64,000 nt of DNA from JBHHUI01 sp965248775. GTDB lineage: Bacteria > Chloroflexota > Anaerolineae > Anaerolineales > JBHHUI01. The position numbers and the translations under genes were made by a program. Below are positions 28,036 to 37,059 of this stretch, piece after piece. Below the pieces are notes generated by a model. The model was not told where the DNA came from and did not search any database. It saw nothing but the letters and a program-made list of their open reading frames with translations. The stretch is from the NCBI GenBank assembly GCA_965248775.1, contig OZ252150.1, forward strand, positions 2,666,001 to 2,730,000, written 5' to 3'. How positions within the stretch are numbered: position 1 is the stretch's first letter; the number at the start of each line of letters is the position of its first letter.

Positions 28036-29757
28036 CTATCTCAGCATTTGACGCCATCTCCCAAATAGAGCCAACACCATAAATATGGCTGCAAAGCCTA
28101 GCACTCGCCAGGGGCTGCCCGGGTCGCTGCCCGCAGCCGGAGCCAGCCCCATGAAATCCAACGCCATCACCTGGTTCATTGGGCCGGCGTACCAGAGAAT
28201 TAGGAAAGCGATCTCAAAGACTTTTCTGCGGCCACCGATGATACCCAACGCTAAGGCCATTGAAGGGATTAAAAGGCAGGCTGCCAGCCATGTTAGTACA
28301 GCAAACCAGTCAGCTGCTAGAAGCAATCGGACCAACACCACCCCGCCCGCTGCGCCGGTGACGATCAAGCCAGCCAGCCAGGTTGCTGGCAGTTGCCGCC
28401 TCACGGGACGCGGGCTTGCAAATACGATTTGATCGACGCGGTGACTTTTCTCGCGCGTACCCATCGCAGACCAGATCAACAACGGCCATACCCAGGCCAC
28501 AGGCAGCAGCCATCGATGGGCAAAAGCCAAGGAGGTCATCATACTGGCAATCGCTAAACCTGCCGCGACCAGATACCACCACCAGGAATGTCCCTTGAGC
28601 ATCAAGCGCAACTCGGCCATTAGGATTGACCCAAAGCTGAATCGGCTTGCCGTGTTAGCCAGTGGTGAGAGCGAGACCTGCTCCGAACGTAACGCAGCGG
28701 CCGGATGCTTACTTTCAGACACCGGCCGCAGGCCCCGTACTCTGGCAACCACGCTCCGGCTTCGTTGAAGTAGCGTTGGTTTTGTCAATTCCCTGAGCCG
28801 CGGCCAGCGCAAGATCAGTCGTAGCCACCAGCGCTCAATATTGGACTTCATGTAGCCGGTTAGTCGGTTTTGGAGCCCAAGCACCACGTTGCTGGAGGCG
28901 TCAAAGCGGTCAAATAATCCGGCCGCCAGGACCACGACTCCCAGTGCCAGCCCAACAAACCACAAGCGTCCCAGTAGGATCTCCGGCGTCCAATCAATAC
29001 CGGTCCAGGTATAGGTGTTGAGGCGTGTCAATGGCCACAGAGTCGGATGGGCAGCAGGGGATTTAAAGATCAGGCAACATGATATGGTTGCGACAGAACC
29101 GGGCACGGCGCGCTGTAATCCTGCAAGCATATTGCCGTCGATAATGTTCGCACCGAGTACGCCCGGCGATAAGACTGCTGCGATGAGGAAGAAATAGATG
29201 ATGTTGCCTGCGCCGCCCCGCAGCGGCGTGATCGATTCAAAAAGGAGCGCCAGCGCTGCAACTATGCCCATCACCGGCAGCAGGATGATCAGCAAAGGCG
29301 CAGTCAAGTGCCAGAGTTGAATCTGCATCACCTCAGCGCGAATCATTTGCATGGTGGCGGTCGCCAGGATGAGAAAGAAAATCATCGAAAGGATGACGAG
29401 GAAATTGCTCAGCCATTTGCCAAAAATATAGATGAACTTTGAAATCTGGGTAGCCGCGATGATTTGACCCACGCCGGACCGTTCATCCTGCGTGACATTT
29501 CCCTTAACCACGTAAAAGCCAATGAGAGTCAGCCAGGTCAGGGACAAGCGGGTGCCCATTGCGCCAACCCAGGCGGAGTTGTAAACGCCGCGATATTCAT
29601 TGCCAAGCTGGAGGGAAACAGAACTGGCATCATCCGCGGGCGTGAAAAAATAGGTCAGGGCGATCATCAAAGCCAAGGCCACCAGCAAGGCATAACTTCG
29701 CAGCCGGCCCAATACGTCTGCGCGCGTTTGATTATAAAGAAAGTTTACTGCGGTCAT
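28036..29757 (-). CDS. ABC-2 type exporter permease
   Basis: About 573 residues with many membrane segments (SYALLVALALMIALTYFF, ILSMIFFLILATATMQM, LLIILLPVMGIVAALALL, WFVGLALGVVVLAAGLF and more). It appears as two halves of about six helices joined by a basic loop. The start at 29757 (MTAVNFLYNQTRADVL) lies right after the stop of the ATPase gene, so the two are coupled. With it, this probably forms an exporter for a drug, lipid or peptide; the substrate is unknown. Confidence 0.8.
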   Translation of the reverse strand: MTAVNFLYNQTRADVLGRLRSYALLVALALMIALTYFFTPADDASSVSLQLGNEYRGVYNSAWVGAMGTRLSLTWLTLIGFYVVKGNVTQDERSGVGQIIAATQISKFIYIFGKWLSNFLVILSMIFFLILATATMQMIRAEVMQIQLWHLTAPLLIILLPVMGIVAALALLFESITPLRGGAGNIIYFFLIAAVLSPGVLGANIIDGNMLAGLQRAVPGSVATISCCLIFKSPAAHPTLWPLTRLNTYTWTGIDWTPEILLGRLWFVGLALGVVVLAAGLFDRFDASSNVVLGLQNRLTGYMKSNIERWWLRLILRWPRLRELTKPTLLQRSRSVVARVRGLRPVSESKHPAAALRSEQVSLSPLANTASRFSFGSILMAELRLMLKGHSWWWYLVAAGLAIASMMTSLAFAHRWLLPVAWVWPLLIWSAMGTREKSHRVDQIVFASPRPVRRQLPATWLAGLIVTGAAGGVVLVRLLLAADWFAVLTWLAACLLIPSMALALGIIGGRRKVFEIAFLILWYAGPMNQVMALDFMGLAPAAGSDPGSPWRVLGFAAIFMVLALFGRWRQMLR

Positions 29758-29758
29758 T

Positions 29759-30661
29759 TTAGGCCTCCTTCCCATTAACGGTTCCGCTGCCGTTGCGGCT
29801 TCGGTTGATGCAATGGAGATAGGCATCTTCCAGGCTGGGTTCCATCGCCCGGGCTGAAGAAGTTGGCGCTGTATCCGCTACCACGCGCAGGTGCACCCCA
29901 TCTTTTCGCCGGAGTACGCTGCTGATTAGATGCTGATTCCTGACGGACTGCAGATCCGAACTCGGCACCACCCACGACCAAACTTTGCCGTCAACATCTT
30001 GCAATAAACCTTCAGGGGTGCTGTGGCTGAGCAGTCTTCCCTGGTTAATAGTTACGATTTCTGTCGCTGTTGATTCGATATCGGAGACAATATGCGTGGA
30101 GAGGATGACGATGCGGTCACCAGAGAGATCCGAGAGTAGATTGCGGAACCGAACTCGTTCTTCCGGGTCCAGACCCACCGTCGGCTCATCCACAATGAGC
30201 AACTGCGGGTCATTGAGCAGCGCCTGCGCAATCCCGATCCGCTGTTTCATGCCCCCAGAGTAACCGCCAAGGGGCCGCTTACTAGCCTCTGTCAGGTTTA
30301 CGACCTGTAGAAGCTCGTCGATACGTTTCTTCGCTGTCTGCGAATCAAGGCCCTTAATGGACGCCAGGTATCCCAAGAATTCAATCGCATTCAGGTTTGG
30401 ATACACACCGAAATCCTGCGGCAAATAGCCGAGGATCTGGCGTAAGGCGTTTGGCGTAGTGACAATATCTTCGCCATTCCAGGTTACGGTTCCCTCGGTC
30501 GGCCGGGTGACCGTCGCCAGGATGCGCATTAACGTGGATTTACCGGCCCCGTTCGGACCCAGCAACCCGAGGATGCCGGCCCGCAGTTCAAAGTTGAAAC
30601 CTCTCAAACCCCAGCCCTTACCGTTATATTTCTTTCCAAGATTCTTCACAACCAGTTCCAT
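29759..30661 (-). CDS. ABC transporter ATPase
   Basis: 300 residues. Walker A LLGPNGAGKSTLMRI, Q-loop LGYLPQDFGVYPN, signature YSGGMKQRIGIAQ, Walker B LLIVDEPTVGLD and H-loop STHIVSD. The C-terminal about 90 residues are the variable domain of ABC-2 exporters (SLEDAYLHCI). It is the first gene of a minus-strand operon with the permease and kinase. An inverted repeat at 30732-30747 lies upstream. Confidence 0.92.
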   Translation of the reverse strand: MELVVKNLGKKYNGKGWGLRGFNFELRAGILGLLGPNGAGKSTLMRILATVTRPTEGTVTWNGEDIVTTPNALRQILGYLPQDFGVYPNLNAIEFLGYLASIKGLDSQTAKKRIDELLQVVNLTEASKRPLGGYSGGMKQRIGIAQALLNDPQLLIVDEPTVGLDPEERVRFRNLLSDLSGDRIVILSTHIVSDIESTATEIVTINQGRLLSHSTPEGLLQDVDGKVWSWVVPSSDLQSVRNQHLISSVLRRKDGVHLRVVADTAPTSSARAMEPSLEDAYLHCINRSRNGSGTVNGKEA

Positions 30662-30731
30662 GAGTGACGCCTCCAGTTAAGGCTCAAAAGTAAGATTGGC
30701 CTCAGTATATAGAGGACGGTTTTCGAGATCA

Positions 30732-30747
30732 TCATTCTTAAGAATGA
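30732..30747 (-). promoter_or_regulatory. Candidate operator of ABC operon 1
   Basis: Perfect palindrome TCATTCTTAAGAATGA. On the minus strand it is followed by GATGATCTCGAA and, 12 bases on, by TATATACT, a plausible -10 box. The half TTAAGAATGATGA recurs upstream of the second ABC operon. Confidence 0.5.
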
Positions 30748-30940
30748 CGAAAGGATGAAATTGTGGAGCGCGGAGAATGAAAGATTAGTTTGGCGGGGTT
30801 AAGAGATGAGAGGGATGCCTAGCAAGTTGATTTACTCACAGTGAAGCAATTTTCGCACTCGAAGCGGTGAATGCTTTGGGTGATGAACGTGGGCTGGTTA
30901 TGAAAGCGACCACTCGGGGCCAACCAAAGTCCGACGGAGG

Positions 30941-31762
30941 TTACAAGCGCGCCAGCAACTCCTCACGACGAAAGGTCTTGATCCCGAACCATAGCAGCCC
31001 GGCATCAAGCACCCATAGTACGATCCCAAGCGCAAAGGTAATCGTTTCGCTTAAGAAGAAAACCCCAGCGATCTGTGCGATCACAAGTGCCACGATTGGG
31101 ATAACCACAATTCCACCCAATTGGTAGGCTTCCTGGAAGGTCTTCACCCGGCTGGAGATCAAAACAGTGATAGCCAGACCCATCCCGGCCACCCCCGGAG
31201 CGACCCAGAATACAAGTAGCATCCACGTAAGGTTAGGGAAAAATATCCCTCCCATCGCCCGCCAGCCGATCAAATTTACGAGAGTGCCATAGAGGATGAA
31301 ACTGCCAAGTGAGACTACAAGTGCAGGCAACCAGGCTGACAGCATCTTTGCAAGGAGCATCTCGCCATTGGTGAGCGGCGTATGGAGCAACGCTTCCAGG
31401 GTTTTGCGTTCGCGCTCGCCAACGAAACTATCGGCCGCAATCACATTGGAGACCATCATTGGCACGATCAAATACATCGGGGCAAAAAGGTAAACCAGCA
31501 TGATGATCATAACCGAGTCACTCTGACTCAGTCCCGCCAGATCGCTCTTAACCGTCTGTGGAATGGCATTCAGAATATTTTGCAGATCAGCCGATTCGCC
31601 CGCGAGCGCCTCCGGCAGCAGACGGGCAGCGATCCCTAACCCACTCGGAAAGACGACCATCAGGATCAGCGGCACAAGGATCAGAGGTAACCACACAATC
31701 GGTCTGCGGCGGATAGCCAACAGGTCTTTTTGCATAAGAGCGCGGATGGCTCGCCAATTCAT
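30941..31762 (-). CDS. ABC-2 type permease (NatB-like)
   Basis: 273 residues. A cytosolic start (MNWRAIRALMQKDLLAIRRR) leads into a first helix (IVWLPLILVPLILMVVFPSG). A loop carries GERERKTLEALLHTPLTNGE, a motif typical of NatB/ABC-2 permeases, and five more helices follow. It overlaps the ATPase gene by 4 bases (31759-31762), so it is co-translated. The transported substrate is unknown. Confidence 0.85.
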   Translation of the reverse strand: MNWRAIRALMQKDLLAIRRRPIVWLPLILVPLILMVVFPSGLGIAARLLPEALAGESADLQNILNAIPQTVKSDLAGLSQSDSVMIIMLVYLFAPMYLIVPMMVSNVIAADSFVGERERKTLEALLHTPLTNGEMLLAKMLSAWLPALVVSLGSFILYGTLVNLIGWRAMGGIFFPNLTWMLLVFWVAPGVAGMGLAITVLISSRVKTFQEAYQLGGIVVIPIVALVIAQIAGVFFLSETITFALGIVLWVLDAGLLWFGIKTFRREELLARL

Positions 31763-32718
31763 AGCGCCGACTCCTGTTCGCTTGCATGCAGTGAGAAATA
31801 AACGTCTTCCCGGGTTGGCTCTTCAGGTATCACCTTGAAGATGCGCACCCCCGCAGATGTTAGTATTGAAATGACCTCTGGGATGTGCTGACGTTCCACA
31901 CCCGACAGCTGGATCGTCTCCTGCACCCTTGCAATTTCGTGCGCGCCGGACATTTCCGTGAGCTTGGATACGGCAAGGTCAAACGTATCCATTGAGACTT
32001 CAATTTCGACGGAGGGTGTGCCGCCAATTCGTGCGCTCAGTTCCGCCGGTTTGCCCAATGCAAGCAATTTACCCTGCTCCAGAATAATCACCCGATCGCA
32101 CAATCGCTGGGCTTCGACAAGGTTGTGCGTACACAGGAGCACCGTCCGGCCCTCGCTGCGGCTGAGCTTCAAGATCAGTTGGCGGACCTCATGTGCTGCA
32201 ACCGGATCGAGACCGGAAGTCGGCTCGTCCAGGAAAAGCAACCTCGGCTGGTGGAGGAGCGCACGCGCCAGCGCCAGGCGCTGCTTCATTCCTTTCGAGT
32301 AGCTGCCGGTTTTATCATCCGCGCGATCTGTCAACTTAAATTGGTCGAGCAAGGTGGCGACACGCGCCTCAATGGCAGCCGCAGGTACATCGTAGAGCCG
32401 GGCATAGATGCGCAGGTTTTCGTTAGCAGTCAGGTTTTCGTCAAGCGAAGGATTTTCTGTGAGGACGCCGGTTTGGCGGCGTAATTCGGATCCCTCACGC
32501 ATAGGGTCGAGTCCGAGCACTTCTGCCTGACCGTCGGATGCGCCCAGCACTCCGTTGAGCAAACGGATGGTCGTCGTTTTACCCGCGCCGTTATGGCCCA
32601 ACAAGCCGAAGACCTCCCCAGGGCGTACGGCGAAAGTGAGCCGGTCAACAGCGACGTTTTCGCCGAATCGACGAGTCAGAGCCTCGATGCGGATGTCAAA
32701 TTTTCTATCCTGCTTCAT
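31759..32718 (-). CDS. ABC transporter ATPase (ABC-2 exporter)
   Basis: 319 residues. Walker A LLGHNGAGKTTTIRL, Q-loop TGVLTENPSLDEN, signature YSKGMKQRLALAR, Walker B LLFLDEPTSGLD and H-loop CTHNLVEA. The C-terminal 90 residues end EEPTREDVYFSL, as in exporters of this type. It pairs with the overlapping permease. An imperfect copy of the operator of ABC operon 1 lies about 110 bases upstream. Confidence 0.92.
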   Translation of the reverse strand: MKQDRKFDIRIEALTRRFGENVAVDRLTFAVRPGEVFGLLGHNGAGKTTTIRLLNGVLGASDGQAEVLGLDPMREGSELRRQTGVLTENPSLDENLTANENLRIYARLYDVPAAAIEARVATLLDQFKLTDRADDKTGSYSKGMKQRLALARALLHQPRLLFLDEPTSGLDPVAAHEVRQLILKLSRSEGRTVLLCTHNLVEAQRLCDRVIILEQGKLLALGKPAELSARIGGTPSVEIEVSMDTFDLAVSKLTEMSGAHEIARVQETIQLSGVERQHIPEVISILTSAGVRIFKVIPEEPTREDVYFSLHASEQESAL

Positions 32719-32823
32719 TGAAATTGTTCCGGCTTTTTCGATAGTCGGTTCCTCGATTCAGACCTTCTGTTTAGACAGTCGAGCAACGTCTCTCTACTCT
32801 AAGGAAAACAACATTCGAATTCA

Positions 32824-32839
32824 TCATTCTTAAGGGTGA
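32824..32839 (-). promoter_or_regulatory. Candidate operator of ABC operon 2
   Basis: TCATTCTTAAGGGTGA, an imperfect copy of the palindrome at 30732-30747, in the same position and orientation relative to an ABC ATPase gene. The adjoining GATGA..TCGAA is shared too. Confidence 0.45.
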
Positions 32840-32943
32840 CTAAAGGGTGAGTTTGATTTGGTTGCAGGATTGAACCAATGGAGACCGGCACTTAGATTTA
32901 CGCTAGCTGGCCCGGCGCAGGGTATCCGAATTGGAGTCTGGCC

Positions 32944-33639
32944 CTATGAGTCGATCAGGCCTAATGAGCGGGCGTGGTTGATCGCCTGTGTGCGGTTGCT
33001 GACGTTGAGTTTGCTCAAGATGCTACTGACGTGCGTCTTGATCGTGTTTACACTGACGAACAGCTCCAGCGCAATCTCCTGATTGGTCAATCCAGTCGCC
33101 AGCGACCGCAAAACATCCAGCTCGCGCCGGGTGAGCGAATCACGGATGGCTTCATGAACGAGTTGATCTCGTTCTGCAGACGTGATCGCCACTGCTGATT
33201 GTGGAAAACCTTGCTCGCCCGCCATGCCTAGAGCTGTAAATTGTGTTTCTTCGACTGCTGGATTCGCCGTACCTAAGAGCGCCGCGGTGCTTTGGAGCAC
33301 GTTTTTAGCCCGAAAATTGGATTTTTCGATGATGTTAAGTCCCTCGAGTTGGGACAATTCGAGGTCGCCGATATAGGCGGAGACCACGATAACCGGTATG
33401 TTTCGAGCTTGGGGATTGCTTCTTAGATAGAAAAGAACCTCGAATCCATTCATCTGCGGCATCATCAAATCCAGGAAAATGAGTGCTGGAAGCTTCCTGT
33501 CTATATGCGCGATGGCCACTTCGCCGTTGGCGGCTTCCTCGGTTGCAATTTCGAGTGTCGCCATGATGGTGCAAAGGATGGAACGGGCGTGCAAATCATC
33601 ATCCACGACCAGCACATATTGTTCTGCGCCCATATTCAC
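32944..33639 (-). CDS. Response regulator with LuxR-type DNA-binding domain
   Basis: 231 residues. REC domain: VLVVDDDLHARS, ALIFLDLMMPQMNGFEVLFY (phospho-Asp) and IPVIVVSAYIG, but EKSNFRA where the usual KP motif would be (lysine kept, proline lost). A linker of about 50 residues follows, then a GerE/LuxR helix-turn-helix (LTRRELDVLRSLATGLTNQE, LFVSVNTIKTHVSSILSKLN). It stands upstream of both ABC operons and is the best local candidate to bind the shared palindrome. Its kinase could be the one at 25702-28034. Confidence 0.9.
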   Translation of the reverse strand: MNMGAEQYVLVVDDDLHARSILCTIMATLEIATEEAANGEVAIAHIDRKLPALIFLDLMMPQMNGFEVLFYLRSNPQARNIPVIVVSAYIGDLELSQLEGLNIIEKSNFRAKNVLQSTAALLGTANPAVEETQFTALGMAGEQGFPQSAVAITSAERDQLVHEAIRDSLTRRELDVLRSLATGLTNQEIALELFVSVNTIKTHVSSILSKLNVSNRTQAINHARSLGLIDS

Positions 33640-33783
33640 CTACAGGATCTTGATTTCGGGGTTTCGCGATAACTCACTTCCTTGCTTGTGGGTTATCCCA
33701 TTGGATGGAAGATACCAATCTACCAGTCCGACCATCGGGAGGTGACCGGTTCTTATGTACCTGTTTCCTCAAGCGCGAAGATT

Positions 33784-33809
33784 AGCGGGTGAGATCGATC
33801 TCACCCGCT
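33784..33809. terminator. Perfect 26-bp palindrome, possible terminator
   Basis: AGCGGGTGAGATC then GATCTCACCCGCT, followed by TCTCATTCTT. It could end a transcript or bind a protein. Its place between divergent genes (33639 minus, 33914 plus) fits a terminator poorly. Confidence 0.4.
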
Positions 33810-33913
33810 TCTCATTCTTCTGGGGGATGCGTATCCAAAGAGAAATCTCTATCCTTTTGAAGTAACGAATTTAAAAGTATTTAGGCGAGGACAGGATAAA
33901 GTGGTATGGCATA

Positions 33914-34117
33914 ATGGAAGAGAAATTACAAACGAACAAAAACCGGATGGGGCAAGACATGGCAATTGGAATTGCGATTGGAGCGGCGCTAGGTGCTGCC
34001 TTAGACAACATGTCTACTGGGGTAGCGGTAGGAGTAGCCATAGACTCGGGACTCGGGGCAGCATGGAATCGACAAAAGAATGAGGAAAACGAGGACTCAC
34101 GGACATTGTATGAGTAG
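33914..34117 (+). CDS. Small glycine-zipper protein
   Basis: 67 residues. The central stretch MAIGIAIGAALGAAL then GVAVGVAIDSGLGAAW has small residues every fourth position, a glycine-zipper membrane segment. The tail is charged (NRQKNEENEDSRTLYE). Function unknown. Confidence 0.6.
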   Translation: MEEKLQTNKNRMGQDMAIGIAIGAALGAALDNMSTGVAVGVAIDSGLGAAWNRQKNEENEDSRTLYE

Positions 34118-34250
34118 GCATGAATTATGTGGATGGTCTTGCATCTAGCCTAGGTCGGGGACAATGCGGCGACTCGTTGGCCTCTTGCAAGTGAAGTGAG
34201 GCCGTTAGGCTGCTAACCAGATGAGTGCTAAGTATCGGAGAAACTAGGCT

Positions 34251-35080
34251 GTGAAGAAGAACTTGTCGAACAAGGACGCAAGAATAAAAAAGGCTATGGA
34301 ATCTGCTCTTGCGAGCCCGGACATCACGTGGTCAGGTCGCAACCGCAAGTTCTTTGGTTTGCTACCCCCAGATCCACGGTGTGCTAGCTGCCTGGCTCCG
34401 GTCGATGGAGCGGGTGGTACATTTGTTAAAAGAGCGTTTAACAAAACTCGGTCGCAGACAAATCCGTTGTTCTGAAACCATTGCGAGGATCTCGCAAAAA
34501 GGACACACGCTGGGGTGGTAACCGAATTGAGTATGCTCTTCGCGGACATTCGCGGCTCCACTACGCTGGCTGAGGAGATGAGCACCTCAAAATTCAAGCG
34601 GTTGATTGATCGTTTCTATACCGAGACGACCCATGTGCTGATGCATATCATTACTTTGAGTGGCAAGTTGGCGGGGGACGAAGTATCCGGTTACTACCTA
34701 CCTGGATACGTAGGCAGGGAGCACGCTAAGCGATCGGTGGATGCGGCACTTCAAATCCTGCGGGTCACAGGTCACGATGAATCGAAGGGCCATGGGTTCC
34801 AGTTGGAGTCGGTGTAAATACAGGTGAAGCATACTTTGGCGTTGTTGGAGAAACTGATGATCTGGTCGAATTCACAGCCCTGGGGAATGCGGTGAATGTG
34901 GCAGCACGCCTGGCCTCCCAAGCAGCTACAGGTGAGATCGTACTTAGCGAGAGCACCGTCCGGCAAGCGGCCCTCGATACGGAAAGAATGGTAAGCCGAA
35001 GGCTAAAATTGAAGGGGAAAAGTGACTCCGCAGATGTGTGGGTGATAACCCTCGAGTACGGAAGGCTAGAACGGGTTTGA
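34251..35080 (+). pseudogene. Class III adenylate/guanylate cyclase, interrupted by UGA and one frameshift
   Basis: GTG start. The first part has CASCLAPVDGAGGTFVKRAF, then NPLF, UGA (34473-34475) and NHCEDLAKR in the same frame, where a CxxC pair would be expected. The cyclase domain follows: MLFADIRGSTTLAEEMSTSK has the metal Asp and KLAGDEVSGYYLPGYVG the second acidic site. Near 34791 one base is missing (GGCCATGG for GGCCCATGG), after which GVNTGEAYFGVVGETDDLVE, FTALGNAVNVAARLASQA and a normal end follow. A hairpin TTGCGAG-GAT-CTCGCAA starts 5 bases after the UGA. It may be a pseudogene; a selenocysteine reading is possible but weak. Confidence 0.7.
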
Positions 35081-35335
35081 TCAGCAAGTAAGATGGAGTT
35101 GGATGTGAACCCTTCCGTTCAAGGCACTGGTATTGAGGGCAGCCTAACAACTCGCTTGAGCGGACGCGGCTACCGCCGCGATAAATTCGGCTCAATTTTC
35201 CTTGGTGGTGTATAGTTCAGTTGAACCGCCATGCTCTCGCACGCCGCGCAATTGAAGTCAGACGTTGTGCATCAGGCGAGAGTCATGGGCGCATAGAAAC
35301 ATATGTGCGCGCGGCTGAATGCTAGACATACACCT

Positions 35336-35896
35336 ATGTCTCTCTTCACTTCCCCTCGGGAACGACGCTTCTGGCTCTGGACGCTGGCAGTCGTAGGGGC
35401 GATCTACGCGACCCTCGGACTAGCATCAATGCTGGTAGGTGAGCTTCTTGAGCGGGGTCTGTTCGATGACACCTTTATAGTCGCCTTCTTTCTGATCGGG
35501 GTGACCATCCTGACGCAAGGGCTGAAGATCCGGCCCGGCGGCATCGAGATCGGCGTCGGGTTGGGCGTGGCCGCCGTCTACCTCATGGTGTTCGCTCGGA
35601 TGGGCATCCCGGAGCGTAGCCACCTTTTCGAGTACGGCGTGGTGGCTGTCTTAATCTATGAAGCTCTCACGGAGCGCGCGAGCCAGGGCAGCCGCGTCCC
35701 TGTCCCCGCCCTGCTCGCCTTCGCGGCAACGGCGCTGGTCGGCGTTCTCGACGAATTCATCCAGGCGTTGCTCCCCAACCGAGTATTCGACCCCATCGAC
35801 ATATTGTTCAATATCCTCGCAGGCCTGATGGCGATCTCGGCAAGCGTGGCTCTGGCATGGGCGCGGCGGCGGCGCGATAAGGTTCAGACAGATTGA
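35336..35896 (+). CDS. VanZ-family membrane protein
   Basis: About 186 residues from MSLFTSPRERRFWLWTLAVV. Five or so membrane helices (IVAFFLIGVTILTQGL, GVGLGVAAVYLMVF). The VanZ signature is present: RSHLFEYGVVAVLIYEAL, ALVGVLDEFIQALLPNRVFD and PIDILFNILAGLMA. VanZ homologues are linked to teicoplanin tolerance, but the role here is unknown. The start at 35303 is possible but adds a non-hydrophobic stretch. Confidence 0.8.
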   Translation: MSLFTSPRERRFWLWTLAVVGAIYATLGLASMLVGELLERGLFDDTFIVAFFLIGVTILTQGLKIRPGGIEIGVGLGVAAVYLMVFARMGIPERSHLFEYGVVAVLIYEALTERASQGSRVPVPALLAFAATALVGVLDEFIQALLPNRVFDPIDILFNILAGLMAISASVALAWARRRRDKVQTD

Positions 35897-35974
35897 GGGT
35901 TGCGATCAAGCGTGCCTCGAGGCGTTTGACTGATAAATTCTTGACAAGCCGCCCCACAACAACTGCTTGCAATG

Positions 35975-36149
35975 GACCCAGTGCAGCACTTGTCGCGCTA
36001 GCGCACTACAATGAGCTACGCGATCCCTTTATCACAACGTGGAGTGCTTGCCCAGTGCCGGATGCCCAGCGCAGTGCCATGCAAATACTGACAAAGTGCA
36101 TCCGGCACTGGGTCGCAGAGTGACGTGCGCACTACAATGTGCTACGCGA
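35975..36149. repeat. Composite repeat: direct repeats flanking a 15-bp inverted repeat
   Basis: GCGCACTACAATGAGCTACG at 36001 and GCGCACTACAATGTGCTACG at 36127 (23 bases, one mismatch) flank CCCAGTGCCGGATGC (36051-36065) and its exact complement GCATCCGGCACTGGG (36098-36112). Further CCCAG/GCAGTGC units lie between. It belongs with the ACCCAGT family but uses a different internal module. Confidence 0.65.
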
Positions 36150-36188
36150 AGTTTGCTTCGCGCACTTTGCAGGTGAACCCGCACCGTT

Positions 36189-37040
36189 ATGTCGAAAGCG
36201 CTTAAAATACGAAATATGCCACGCTCAGAGCTAGAAGAGCTTGTTGCTTGGGCTGCAATTGAGGGTTGGAATCCTGGCCTTCATGATGCCAAATTGTTTT
36301 GGGCGACAGACCCAGAGGCATTTATAGCCGCGGACCTTGACGGCGAGATGATTGGCGGTGGGGCTATCACCTCCTACAACGGCGAATTTGGCTTCATGGG
36401 GTTCTTTATTGTCCAACCCGAATACCGAGGACGGGGTATCGGCAATACACTCTGGCACGCCCGCCGCCAACGCCTCCTAGACCGTCTGCGTCCGGGCGCG
36501 AGTATCGGATTGGATGGAGTCTTTGAGATGCAGGACTACTATGCCAAGGGTGGTTTCGCCTTCTCCCATCGTGACATGCGTTTTCGTACCGAGATCACGG
36601 ATCGTCCACCTACCTCGTGGGATGACGACAAAAACATCATCCCGCTGGCTGCCGTACCGTTCGATCAGGTTCAAGACTACGACCGCACCTGTTTCCCCGC
36701 CATGCGTCCGAAGTTCCTGAGAGAATGGATATCACAACCCGATGCGCTTGCACTTGGCTATCTGCGCGATGGGAAACTGAACGGATATGGAGTGGTGAGA
36801 CGCTGCGGGGAAGGATGCAAGGTCGGACCCTTGTTTGCTTATGATACTGTGGTGGCCGGAGCCCTTTACGCGCACCTGGCAGGATTTGCTGCCGGCGGTC
36901 CGCTGTTTCTCGATGCCCCTGAGAACAATCCCGCCGCAATGGAGTTCGTGGCGCAACGCCAGATGATCGAAGTCTTAGGTTGCGCCCGGATGTATCTGGG
37001 TCGCCTCCCTTTCTCGCGCACGATCGTGTCTTCGGCGTGA
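36189..37040 (+). CDS. GNAT-family N-acetyltransferase (two-domain, YitH/Eis-like C-terminus)
   Basis: 283 residues. An N-terminal GNAT fold: AADLDGEMIGGGAITSYNGE, MGFFIVQPEYRGRGIGNTLW (acetyl-CoA loop RGRGIG). The second half (FDQVQDYDRTCFPAMRPKFL, GYGVVRRCGEGCKVGPLFAY, PLFLDAPENNPAAMEF) is the Acetyltransf_18-type domain. Substrate unknown. The deacetylase reading frame begins about 20 bases after its stop. Confidence 0.87.
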   Translation: MSKALKIRNMPRSELEELVAWAAIEGWNPGLHDAKLFWATDPEAFIAADLDGEMIGGGAITSYNGEFGFMGFFIVQPEYRGRGIGNTLWHARRQRLLDRLRPGASIGLDGVFEMQDYYAKGGFAFSHRDMRFRTEITDRPPTSWDDDKNIIPLAAVPFDQVQDYDRTCFPAMRPKFLREWISQPDALALGYLRDGKLNGYGVVRRCGEGCKVGPLFAYDTVVAGALYAHLAGFAAGGPLFLDAPENNPAAMEFVAQRQMIEVLGCARMYLGRLPFSRTIVSSA

Positions 37041-37059
37041 CGTCCTTCGAGCTGGGTTA

